Below are positions 32,911 to 40,507 of a stretch of DNA of 64,000 nucleotides, in pieces. The position numbers and the translations under genes were made by a program. The stretch comes from CAVVSQ01 sp963848825. Lineage in GTDB: Bacteria; Planctomycetota; Planctomycetia; Gemmatales; Gemmataceae. The notes below the pieces were generated by a model. That model saw only the letters and a list, made by a program, of their open reading frames with translations, was not told the origin of the DNA and searched no databases. Every line of letters begins with the position of its first letter. Position 1 is the first letter of the stretch. The stretch covers positions 1,922,001-1,986,000 of the forward strand of contig CAWKFA010000015.1 of NCBI GenBank assembly GCA_963848825.1, given 5' to 3'.

Positions 32911-33683
32911 CGGGTTTCCGGTTCGTAAAGGCGATTGACCAGGTGTTCCAGGCAGTATTGTTGGCAGTCGATCACCAGGGCCTCCTCCTCGCGCTGCAGC
33001 AGATGCAGGAGCAACATCATCACCAGGCTAAGCCCCAGCGCCACGAGGGTGCAATCAAAGGCCACCGTCAGGTGCTGGGTGGCGATGCGAATTTGCCGGC
33101 CGCCCTGCTCGGCCAACGTCATGCTGGCCGCCAGCCCGCGGACGGTGCCGAAAAAGCCGATGGCGGGGATGGCCCAGGCGAGATAGTTGACCGTGGCCAT
33201 GCTCGCGACCAGGCGGCCCTGGTCGACCTCGGCCTGGGTGCGCACCGTTTCGCTGACGTCCTGACTGGAGCGGCTGATGGCGAACTTGGCCAGGGCCACG
33301 CGGACCATGTTCGCCAGGATGTAGGGTCGCTTGCCGGTGAGCTGTTCCAGCTTGCGCAGGAGGGGGCGGGCATCTTCCTGAAGAATGCGGGCGCCATCGA
33401 CCGTGGGCACGAGGTCGAGGCGAAAAGCTTGCTGCTGCCGACGCACTTCGAGGTAGCGGCTGGCGAAAATGAGGCAACCCCAGAGAAAACAGACATAACA
33501 GGCGATTTGTTCCGGCCCGAGCAGTAGCCGTCCCCAGCGCTGGCTATCCCACGCGGCCCAGGCAGCCATCGTGTCCGGAGCCAGCGTTTGCCAGAGCGGA
33601 AAGCAAATGATGCCGACCAGTCCCAGCGTCAAAATGAGAAGGGGCCATTCGCGCGTATGTTTTTGCGAGGGGGTCAGCGCCAT
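32907..33683 (-). CDS. MotA/TolQ/ExbB-type proton channel family protein
   Basis: 258 residues with about four membrane helices: LLILTLGLVGIICFPLW, ACYVCFLWGCLIFASRYLEV, VNYLAWAIPAIGFFGTVRGL and TLVALGLSLVMMLLLHLL. The segment AIPAIGFFGTVRGLAASM followed by AFDCTLVALGLSL is the MotA/TolQ/ExbB signature (GTVxG and TALxTTAxGL-like). Such channels use proton flow to drive a partner with one N-terminal helix. Here that partner is probably the VWA protein two genes down, instead of a peptidoglycan-binding MotB/TolR. The start has no strong ribosome-binding site. The gene is coupled to the Hsp70-like gene by an ATGA overlap. Confidence 0.88.
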   Translation of the reverse strand: MALTPSQKHTREWPLLILTLGLVGIICFPLWQTLAPDTMAAWAAWDSQRWGRLLLGPEQIACYVCFLWGCLIFASRYLEVRRQQQAFRLDLVPTVDGARILQEDARPLLRKLEQLTGKRPYILANMVRVALAKFAISRSSQDVSETVRTQAEVDQGRLVASMATVNYLAWAIPAIGFFGTVRGLAASMTLAEQGGRQIRIATQHLTVAFDCTLVALGLSLVMMLLLHLLQREEEALVIDCQQYCLEHLVNRLYEPETR

Positions 33684-33802
33684 GGAAGGACCTCTGGGTA
33701 ACTAAAGTCTGAAGCCCCCGCGCAAACTTGTCAAGGCTGCCGCAGTATACTTCGCCGGCCATGGTTTGGGATTTTGCCAGGTAAAAACTTGTCTCCCCAA
33801 CA

Positions 33803-34802
33803 TTAGCCGACCGTGAGAATGACCTTGCCGGTCAGGGTGCCTGCTTGTTGCAAGGTGTTCTCTTCGAGGAAGCGATGGGCCGCGACGGCCTGGCTGATGG
33901 GAAACGTCTTGCCGATGGTTACGCGGAGCTTTTTCTCGGCCAGCCAGCGATTGATATCCAGCGCGGCAAGCCGTTGCTCCTCGGGTGTCGCCTTGAACAT
34001 GGCGAAGCCGTACACGGCAAGATCTTTCGTGTAGAACGCGCCGACCGGGAACGTCGGCTGGGCTTGCCGTCCGGCCATGATTACCATGCGGCCGCGCAGG
34101 GCCAATAAATCTATCGTTTTGATGAAGTCGGGCTCGCGCTGGGTTTCATACCACACATTGACGCCCTGGCCCCGGGTGAAATCCTTGACGCCGGCGGCCA
34201 CGTCGTCGTTTTTGTAGTTCAGCACGCAATCCGCTCCGAGCGATTTGCACAGGGCTGCCTTTTCCGGCGAGCCGACCGTGGCGATGACCCTGGCCCCCAC
34301 GGCCTTGGCTTCTTGCACGACCATGGAGCCGACGCCGCCGGTGCCGCCGTTGACGAATACCGTTTCGCCTGCCTGCAGCCGCGCACAGCGGAACAGGCCG
34401 ATGTGAGCCGTGATGCCGGTCAGCGCCCCGCCTGCGGCTTCCTGATCGGACACGCCCTCTGGAATGGGATAAAACCACTCCTCGGCGGCGCACACATATT
34501 CGGCGGAGGTGCCCTGTCGGCCCAGCAAGCCCTGGTTGGAGCCCCAGACGCGGGCGCCGACCTTGAAGTTCTTCACGCCAGGGCCAACGGCGACTCACCG
34601 TGCCGGCGACGTCGCAGCCTGAAATGAAGGGTTTGGGCAAAGGCATATTTACCAGGCCCGAACGTATGTAGAGATCGATAGGATTGAGGGAGGCGGCACC
34701 CACCTTGATCAGGACCTCGTTGGCCTTGGGCACCGGGGTTGGCAGGTCGCCAAACTGGATGACGTCGGCAGGGCCAGTGTTTTCAAGAAACGCGGCTTTC
34801 AT
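33803..34802 (-). CDS. Zinc-independent NADPH:quinone oxidoreductase (QOR/zeta-crystallin type), one frameshift
   Basis: About 333 residues: MKAAFLENTGPADVIQFGDL start, NPIDLYIRSGL, SGCDVAGTV, then a frame change near 34595 and VGPGVKNFKVGARVWGSN. The cofactor site is VFVNGGTGGVGSMVVQEAKA, and the later LRGRMVIMAGRQ and AHRFLEENTLQQAGTLTGKV fit the C-terminus of the family. It lacks the zinc-binding cysteines of alcohol dehydrogenases. It probably reduces quinones or other electrophilic carbonyls with NADPH. It is a single gene, divergent from the LigD-PE-like gene. Confidence 0.88.
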
Positions 34803-34860
34803 GGGAATGCTCCTGGAGATGGCATCGGTGGATGGCTATTGTAGGAAAGGAGGTTCTTCC

Positions 34861-35205
34861 ATGCCTCGTTTTGTCATCCTGGAACACGATTTTCCCGAGG
34901 TGCACTGGGACTTTCTGCTTGAAGAGGGCACGGTGCTAAAATCTTGGCGCTTGCCCAGGCCGCCGGTTCATGAGGCCGAACAAATGGATGTGATGCCGTT
35001 GCCGGACCATCGCCTGGTTTATCTCGACTACGAGGGGCCGGTGGCGGGAGCACGGGGGGAAGTCCGCCGCTGGGACCATGGCCACTATGAGGCGCTGCCG
35101 CTGCTGGCGGGCGAGAGCTTCAGAGTTTCTCTCGCGGGCGAAAAGTTCCAGGGTATTGCGGTCTATAAGGCAGGCGCGTCGCGCTGGTCATTTCAAAGGG
35201 GCTGA
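34861..35205 (+). CDS. Stand-alone LigD 3'-phosphoesterase-like domain protein
   Basis: 114 residues. AAAGGAGG lies 6 bases before ATG 34861. The sequence MPRFVILEHDFPEVHWDFLL EEGTVLKSWRLPRPP, then RLVYLDYEGPVAGARGEVRR and WDHGHYE, follows the PE domain of bacterial LigD (pattern FVVQEHxARxLHYDxRLExxGVLKSWAVPKGP and Wx.G.Y). In LigD this domain trims 3' ends in double-strand break repair. Here the catalytic pattern is altered: the conserved histidine of HYDFR appears as VHWDFLL. No ligase, polymerase or Ku gene is near. It could be a small repair nuclease or a diverged relative with another role. Confidence 0.75.
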   Translation: MPRFVILEHDFPEVHWDFLLEEGTVLKSWRLPRPPVHEAEQMDVMPLPDHRLVYLDYEGPVAGARGEVRRWDHGHYEALPLLAGESFRVSLAGEKFQGIAVYKAGASRWSFQRG

Positions 35206-35210
35206 AGCAC

Positions 35211-35945
35211 TCAATTGCCGATGGGCGCCAGCAGATTGCGTTCCCTGATGTTTTCCTTGGTGAGCACGGGGTCGAGCGACAGCCCGCCGATGGAGATAAG
35301 GCCCGGCTTGACCTCCAGGCGACGAAGCTGAGCGGTGGGGCGCGTTTGATCGGATTGAATGCGCACGAGGGCGACAGGGTTGCCTTCGTGACGCCACCAG
35401 GAAACCTCAAAGCCCTGCTTGCCGATGATCTCGGAGATTTCATTGAGCAGCGATTGCGAAGACATCGGCAAGGCGCCCGCGTGCCTGCCCAGGATCTCGA
35501 CACAAATGACGTTCATGTCCTTCGGCGCCAGCCACACTTTCAAATCGTAGGAAATGATGGTGCTCCAGGGCGCGGTGCCGTAGCGAAAGGCCAGGCGAAT
35601 GCGGCCATCTTCCAGAATAATGCGGGGATTGGTGATGCCCTGCTTTTTGAAGACCTCATCCAGCCGGTGGCGTGAGATGAAATCCTCCTCGAAGTAGCTG
35701 TTGATCTGCGCATCGGAAAAAGCGACGTCCCAGTTGCCTTTGCCTTCGCGCCAATGATTGATGACGAGGTCGGCAACCAGGCCCACGAAGGCGCCCGAGC
35801 GCTCCATGCGCGCCTTGCCCGGGGACACTTCGGCGTGGACATAGAAGTTGGGCTCATGCCGGACCATCAAGATCAGCCCGGCCACGATGGTCGCCGTCAG
35901 GAGTAAAGCGAGGGTCGCGAACAACAGGGTCCTTTTCCTGGACAT
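35211..35945 (-). CDS. Hypothetical single-pass exported protein
   Basis: About 244 residues from ATG 35945. An N-terminal membrane anchor (LLFATLALLLTATIVAGLIL) is followed by a soluble domain: VGLVADLVINHWREGKGNWD, FSDAQINSYFEEDFISRHRL, GRIRLAFRYGTAPWSTIISY, and ending ERNLLAPIGN. I do not recognise the family. The arrangement resembles exported planctomycete proteins with a lipid-binding-like beta fold. It is the last gene before AnmK on the same strand, with about 67 bases between this start and the anmK stop, so joint transcription is possible. Confidence 0.7.
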   Translation of the reverse strand: MSRKRTLLFATLALLLTATIVAGLILMVRHEPNFYVHAEVSPGKARMERSGAFVGLVADLVINHWREGKGNWDVAFSDAQINSYFEEDFISRHRLDEVFKKQGITNPRIILEDGRIRLAFRYGTAPWSTIISYDLKVWLAPKDMNVICVEILGRHAGALPMSSQSLLNEISEIIGKQGFEVSWWRHEGNPVALVRIQSDQTRPTAQLRRLEVKPGLISIGGLSLDPVLTKENIRERNLLAPIGN

Positions 35946-36012
35946 TGAACTTTCTCCATTTTCCATGCAGCTTGACGGTGTCTGGCGACGGTTCTACCGC
36001 GGGCCAACTCTC

Positions 36013-37228
36013 TCAGGCCGCCGCCAAAGTAAAGGGCGTGCTTTGGGCCGCCATCCAGGACAGGCAATGGGCCCAGTTAACCGAAGAGCCGGGCGTTATT
36101 TGTCCCAACAACCGCGGCCCGCTGGCGCCGGTCACGCCAGGAAGATTGGCGGGTACGCCGTCCATGGTCATGGCCGCCAGGCCGGCGAACGCGACGGCCT
36201 TGCGCGGCTTCGGCGGGTATGCCGTAGGCATCGATCTTCTCGAGGGGAACCGGGGCCAGTTGCTGTTCGAGCAGGCTCCAGAGAAGGCCGTTGCGGACGC
36301 CGCCGCCGCTCAGCAGCACGCGCTGCGCCGGCTGGGGAACGAAGCGGCGCACGGCTTCCACGATCGTACGCGCCACGAAATGGGTGGCGGTACACAATAC
36401 GTCATGCAAGTTGCGGTGCAGTTGGCGGGCGAACTGAACGCCTTGTGCCAGGAACTCATCGCCAAAATCCTGCTGCGAGACGTTTTTGGGCGGCTTTTTA
36501 CGCAGGCTCGGGAGTGCCAGCCAGCGCTCGACGAGCGGTTCGATGCAACAACCCTGGACCGCGTGTTTACCGCCGTTGTCGTAGGGCTCGCGTCCACCCG
36601 TCAACAGACGCATGAGTCCGTCCAGAAGGATCGTGCAGGGCGCTGCCTGAAAGCCGAACACCTTGCGCGTCGTCGGCTCCGGCGGCAGCGACAGGATCGT
36701 GGCCATTCCTCCCAGGTGGATCAGCAAACGATGCTCCTGCTTGCTGTGAAAAAGCAAAAAGTCAACCAGGGGCGTAAGCGGAAAGCCCTGGCCGCCCACC
36801 ACCACATCGCGAGCGCGGAAATCGCCGATCGTGGTCAGGCCCGTGCGCTCCGCCAGCACCGAGGCCATGCCGATGTTCAAGCTGGCGGGATAGCGCCCTT
36901 CGGTATCGTGCCACAGCGTATGCCCGGGAAAGCCGATACACAGGATCTTTTGCAAGGGCATCTTGGCCTGCTCGGCGACCAGGCGCGCGGCCGCGGCGAA
37001 GTTTTCGCCCAGCACGCGATGGAGCATGGCCGCTTGCCGCAGGCTCAGCGGCTGATTCGACCCGGGCCGCAAGAGCATCTCGCGTAAATCGCGCGAGTAG
37101 GACTGGTGCAGAAAGTGAACGAGATTGAGCCGCAGGTCCAGTCCGCTGCCTTCCGTTTGCACGAGGGCGGCGTCCACGCCATTGATGCTCGATCCCGACG
37201 ATAGGCCGATGAACCGCCGTTGCGGCAT
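36013..37228 (-). CDS. anmK: Anhydro-N-acetylmuramic acid kinase, one frameshift near the C-terminus
   Basis: About 405 residues from ATG 37228 (MPQRRFIGLSSGSSINGVDA). AnmK phosphorylates 1,6-anhydroMurNAc during cell-wall recycling. Supporting motifs are CIGFPGHTLWHD, TIGDFRARDVVVGGQGFPLT with the presumed catalytic Asp in GDFR, LIHLGGMATI and VLLSGGGVRNGLLW. Near 36208 the frame changes, and RKAVAFAGLAAMTMDGVPAN then PGVTGASGPRLLGQITPGS completes the usual C-terminus. The glycine-rich opening is unusual: family members normally have MSGTSxDGVD, here SSGSSINGVD, with Asp replaced by Asn. The gene follows a GATase-like gene in the same direction. Confidence 0.85.
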
Positions 37229-37278
37229 AATGTTCCCTCTTGATGAGTCCCGGGCCAGGGGCGCGGGCCTGCCTGCGC

Positions 37279-38046
37279 TCAACCGGCGAGCGCCAGCGGC
37301 GCGCTTTGCCTGATGCCGGCGCGCACGGCCTCTTGCAAGAAACATTCGAAAAGCTGCATGTCGAGCGCCGAGGCGGTGTCGGATTCCGGCTGCCATTGCA
37401 CGCCAACGCAGAACCAGTTGCTGTCCGTGGCCTCGATGGCCTCGATGACGCCGTCGGGGGCCAGGGCGGCAATCCGAAAGCGCGCGCCGATCGTCTTGAC
37501 GGCTTGATGGTGATCGCTGTTGACGCGAATTTCGCCGCCGCCGTAAATCTCGTCCAGACGCGTGCCAGCCTGCAGCAGGACGGCATGGCGATGGGGCCCG
37601 CCGCAAGACGTGTCGCTATGCGGCATGGCGCGCGGCTGATCTTCAGGTAAGTGCAAGAACAGGGTGCCCCCGCACGCCACATTGAGTTGGTGCATGCCGA
37701 CGCCGATGCCCAGCACCGGGATTTGACGCTGCACGATTTGCCGGACGAGCAGGCGATCGTTCTCCTCGCGGCGCTCGGCCATGGGACGGACGGCCTGATG
37801 CATTTGCATGCCCAGGCGACGCGGGTCGAGGTCCAGGCCATGGGACAGGATGAAGCCATCGACACGGTCGAGAAACGCGCCGATCTCCTTGTCCTTGCCC
37901 AGGGGCGGCATAACTATCGGTAAACCGCCGGCGGCCAGTACCGCGTCGGCATAACCCGAAGTGAGCCGAAGGTGTGCGCTACTTGTTTTGCCTGCGGCCT
38001 GGAAATCGACGTTGATGCCGATGATCGGCCGGGTTGCTTGGGGCAT
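37279..38046 (-). CDS. Class I glutamine amidotransferase-like (peptidase C26) protein without nucleophile Cys
   Basis: 255 residues, intact, from ATG 38046 with AGGGAGGG upstream. Fold motifs are RPIIGINVDFQ, DRVDGFILSHGLDLDP, the elbow VLGIGVGMHQLNV, GTLFLHLPED, VNSDHHQAVK and DGVIEAIEA. The elbow of active gamma-glutamyl hydrolases is GICxGMQ; here Gly replaces Cys, while His and Glu are kept. It thus shares the loss of nucleophile with the protein at 22002-22719, but the substituting residue differs. It precedes anmK by about 50 bases, likely in one transcript, so a link to peptidoglycan or sugar recycling is possible but unproven. Confidence 0.85.
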   Translation of the reverse strand: MPQATRPIIGINVDFQAAGKTSSAHLRLTSGYADAVLAAGGLPIVMPPLGKDKEIGAFLDRVDGFILSHGLDLDPRRLGMQMHQAVRPMAERREENDRLLVRQIVQRQIPVLGIGVGMHQLNVACGGTLFLHLPEDQPRAMPHSDTSCGGPHRHAVLLQAGTRLDEIYGGGEIRVNSDHHQAVKTIGARFRIAALAPDGVIEAIEATDSNWFCVGVQWQPESDTASALDMQLFECFLQEAVRAGIRQSAPLALAG

Positions 38047-38365
38047 GCGAATCCCTCCCTGGATTGTAATAGGCCCAATGGATACGGGACCTTGGTTCAG
38101 CCGTTTTGCGGGTGGAGCGAGGGTTCCGGTCCTCGCGTGCTTGGCCCACGGCGGGCGGGAGTATAGCGATAGGGGTTTAAAAGGAACAAGACCGCTTCCT
38201 GGCGCGACGGCCACTCAAGATAAGCGGTTTTTTCGGTTTACTCTTTTTGGCAGTTTTCCTAAAGTTCGCAAATTTCCAGGTGAACTATTGCCCCGATCAG
38301 AGAAGTAGTATAGCATTGCGCTGGATACAGTTACAGCAGCAGATCCACCTGGGTACGGTCAAATC
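38047..38365 (+). other. Divergent intergenic region, no gene
   Basis: 319 bases between two divergent genes. It must hold both promoters, but I find no convincing -35/-10 pair; TTGCCC with TATAGC 15 bases later (about 38289-38315) is a weak candidate for the FHA gene. CCGCTT at 38192-38197 and AAGCGG at 38222-38227 followed by six T form a terminator-like structure on the plus strand although no plus-strand gene precedes it. Confidence 0.4.
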
Positions 38366-38875
38366 ATGACTGCATACGCCGCACAACTGGTGGCCGTCAG
38401 CGAAGGACCCAACATCCTGCTGGACAAGCCGGTAATTCTCATTGGCCGGCACCAGGAGTGCGATATCCAAATTCCCTCACGCAAAATCTCCCGCCGCCAT
38501 TGCTGTATCGCCCAGGTAAACGGTGCTCTGATGGTGCGCGACCTGTGCAGCACCAATGGCATCCGCATCAATGGCAATCGGGTCAACGAAGGCCGGCTGA
38601 ACCCTGGCGATGAATTGACGATCGGCAGCTTCGCCTACACGGTCCAGTTCGAAACTGGCGGCGGCGCGTCCAAGGCTGCCGGCGATGACAACGACAAGCT
38701 GGAATCCTGCGACGAACCTATCGCGCTCGCCGAACCGGTGCCGGCACCGCGGCCGGGGAGATTGAGCGCAGCACAGCCGGCCAGGGAGGCTCCCACCGGC
38801 CCGCCATCGCTGGTTTTCCCCGATAATATCCAGATGGTGCCGCTGAGCGATTCCGGCATCAATCATGCGAAATAG
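38366..38875 (+). CDS. FHA-domain protein
   Basis: 169 residues. Residues 8-95 form a clear FHA domain, which binds phosphothreonine peptides: VILIGRHQECDIQI with the conserved Gly-Arg, SRKISRRHCCI with the Ser and His of the binding loop, and STNGIRINGNRV with the Asn. A Pro/Ala-rich tail of about 70 residues follows without a membrane helix. The final bases overlap the start of the transglutaminase gene (CATGCGAAATAG), so the two are coupled. It probably acts in a kinase-dependent signal pathway; which kinase is not evident. Confidence 0.92.
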   Translation: MTAYAAQLVAVSEGPNILLDKPVILIGRHQECDIQIPSRKISRRHCCIAQVNGALMVRDLCSTNGIRINGNRVNEGRLNPGDELTIGSFAYTVQFETGGGASKAAGDDNDKLESCDEPIALAEPVPAPRPGRLSAAQPAREAPTGPPSLVFPDNIQMVPLSDSGINHAK

Positions 38876-40158
38876 CGACAACCATTCGATGGTGGCCCGC
38901 GCCCACTTCCTTTTGCTCGTGCTGGTTGGTTTTTGTTTTCTCTTGTTCACGGTGCCTGGTACTGGCGGCGGCAAGAAAACGCTGCTCACCGAAGTAACCG
39001 TCTTGAATGCCACCGGCAACCCGGAAAAAAATCATCAAGTCATCCTGGAATTCGACGTAGCGAAGGGCCCGCTTTTCAGCGATCCCAAACCAACCGATGC
39101 CCGGGGCGTGGCGTCGATCAAACATTCCCATGAGGGTGCGGTCAAGGTCTGGGTGGACGGCGACTTCAGTACGCACCATGTCATTGGACAGGCTCCCGGC
39201 AAAATAGCGTTTCGCCTGGCGGGTCCCCCCTTCGAGGCGATTGATCGCCACGCGCTGGCCGCGCCGCCTGAAGCAGAGGGGAACGTGGCCGCCCTGGCCA
39301 AATACCTGAGTCAGCCTGCCAGTAATGATCTTGAAAAAACGCTGCGCCATCTATCGCTGGATAACGGATCGTATCGCCTACGACTTCGACAACTTTTTCG
39401 CCGGCCGGACGGGTGATAACTCGGTCGAGGGCGTTCTCAAAAACCGCAAAGGCGTCTGCCAGGGGTATGCTCAGTTATTCGAGGCGCTGGCCAAGAAAAT
39501 GGGCCTGACGGAGGCCTTTATCACGGGCTATGCCAAGCTGCCGGCCGGCAAAACTGTGAACAACATGCCCGGCGGACCGCATGCCTGGAATGCCGTGAAG
39601 ATTGATGGCCGCTGGCAACTCTTCGACAGCACGCACGGCGCCGGCGGTTACAATGGCTCAACTTTCGTGAAGAGCTTCAGCGAGTTTTACTTCCAGGCCA
39701 GGCCTGAGTTTTTGCAGTTCTCCCATTTGCCGACCGACCCGAAATGGCAGCTCATGGAAACGCCGCTGACAAAGCAGGAATTCGATGCCTATCCCCGGCC
39801 GCCGCGCGAGGTATTCGAACGTGGCTTTAGCGCGGCGCAGATTTGGAAAGAGCTCAAGGTAGACAAGCTGAAGGAGTTTTGCACGTTTTATGTCGCGCCA
39901 GGCAGGCCGATGATATTTCGCGATGCCCCCCTGGCGAAGACCTTGAAAGCGGGTACGACGTATCACTTCCTGGCGGAGGCCGCTGATTTTCCCGTGGTGG
40001 CGTTTTATTCCATGCAAGGCCAGCCAGTCCCCTGGCAAAGAAAAGGCCCTCTCTTCGAAGGCTTCATCACACCCCAAAAGGGAAGTCTCAAGGTTCTGGG
40101 CTTTGAGCAGGCCAATGGCGGCAAGGCCGATTTCGTGCTGGGCTACGAGGTGGAGTGA
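38865..40158 (+). CDS. Exported transglutaminase-like protein, one frameshift
   Basis: About 430 residues. The N-terminal anchor or signal (FLLLVLVGFCFLLFTV) is followed by a beta domain (LTEVTVLNATGNPEKNHQVI). Near 39345 the frame changes and AIYRWITDRIAYDFDNFFAG starts a transglutaminase-core domain. The triad is Cys in GVCQGYAQL, His in GGPHAWNAV and Asp in WQLFDSTHG, as in the kyphoscoliosis-peptidase/CYK3 branch. A C-terminal beta domain completes it. It could hydrolyse or cross-link proteins outside the cytoplasm. Coupling with an upstream FHA gene is visible; the biological link is not. Confidence 0.87.
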
Positions 40159-40497
40159 GGGGGGCGGGTCTGCTTTTTAGCTGCAGACCTTTCTCACCTG
40201 CCAGCGAGCTGGCAGGGGTTGTTTAGTGGGGTGGGTCTGCGTTTTAGCCAAAGACCTTGTTCACCTGCCAGCGAGCTGGTAGGGGTCGTTTAGTGGGGTG
40301 GGTCTGCGTTTTAGCCACAGACCTTGCTCACCTGCCAGCGAGCTGGCAGGGGTCGTTTAGTGGGGTGGGTCTGCGTTTTAGCCACAGACCTTCTACCTGC
40401 CAGCGAGCTGGCAGGGGTCGTTTAGTGGGGTGGGTCTGCGTTTAGCTACAGACCTCGCTCACCTGCCAGCGAGCTGGCAGGGGTCGTTTAGTGTGCC
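40159..40497 (+). repeat. Tandem array of five 66-67-bp palindromic repeat units
   Basis: Five units with hairpin cores at 40197, 40264, 40331, 40396 and 40462 (steps 67, 67, 65, 66). Each core is CCTGCCAGCGAGCTGGCAGG, a 9-bp stem with loop GA; the second core has one mismatch (GGTAGG). Between cores lies a second small hairpin, GGTCTG...CAGACC, around GCGTTTTAGCCA. The array fills nearly the whole gap between two convergent genes. A related array in the opposite orientation occurs at 56101-56345. There is no unique spacer content, so this is not a CRISPR. Confidence 0.92.
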
Positions 40498-40507
40498 GGG
40501 TTTCACC

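Noticed and set aside
40159..40497. CRISPR array
   Set aside because: The regular period first suggests CRISPR, but the whole 66-67-bp unit is repeated with no unique spacers, the core is a long palindrome, and no cas gene is present.
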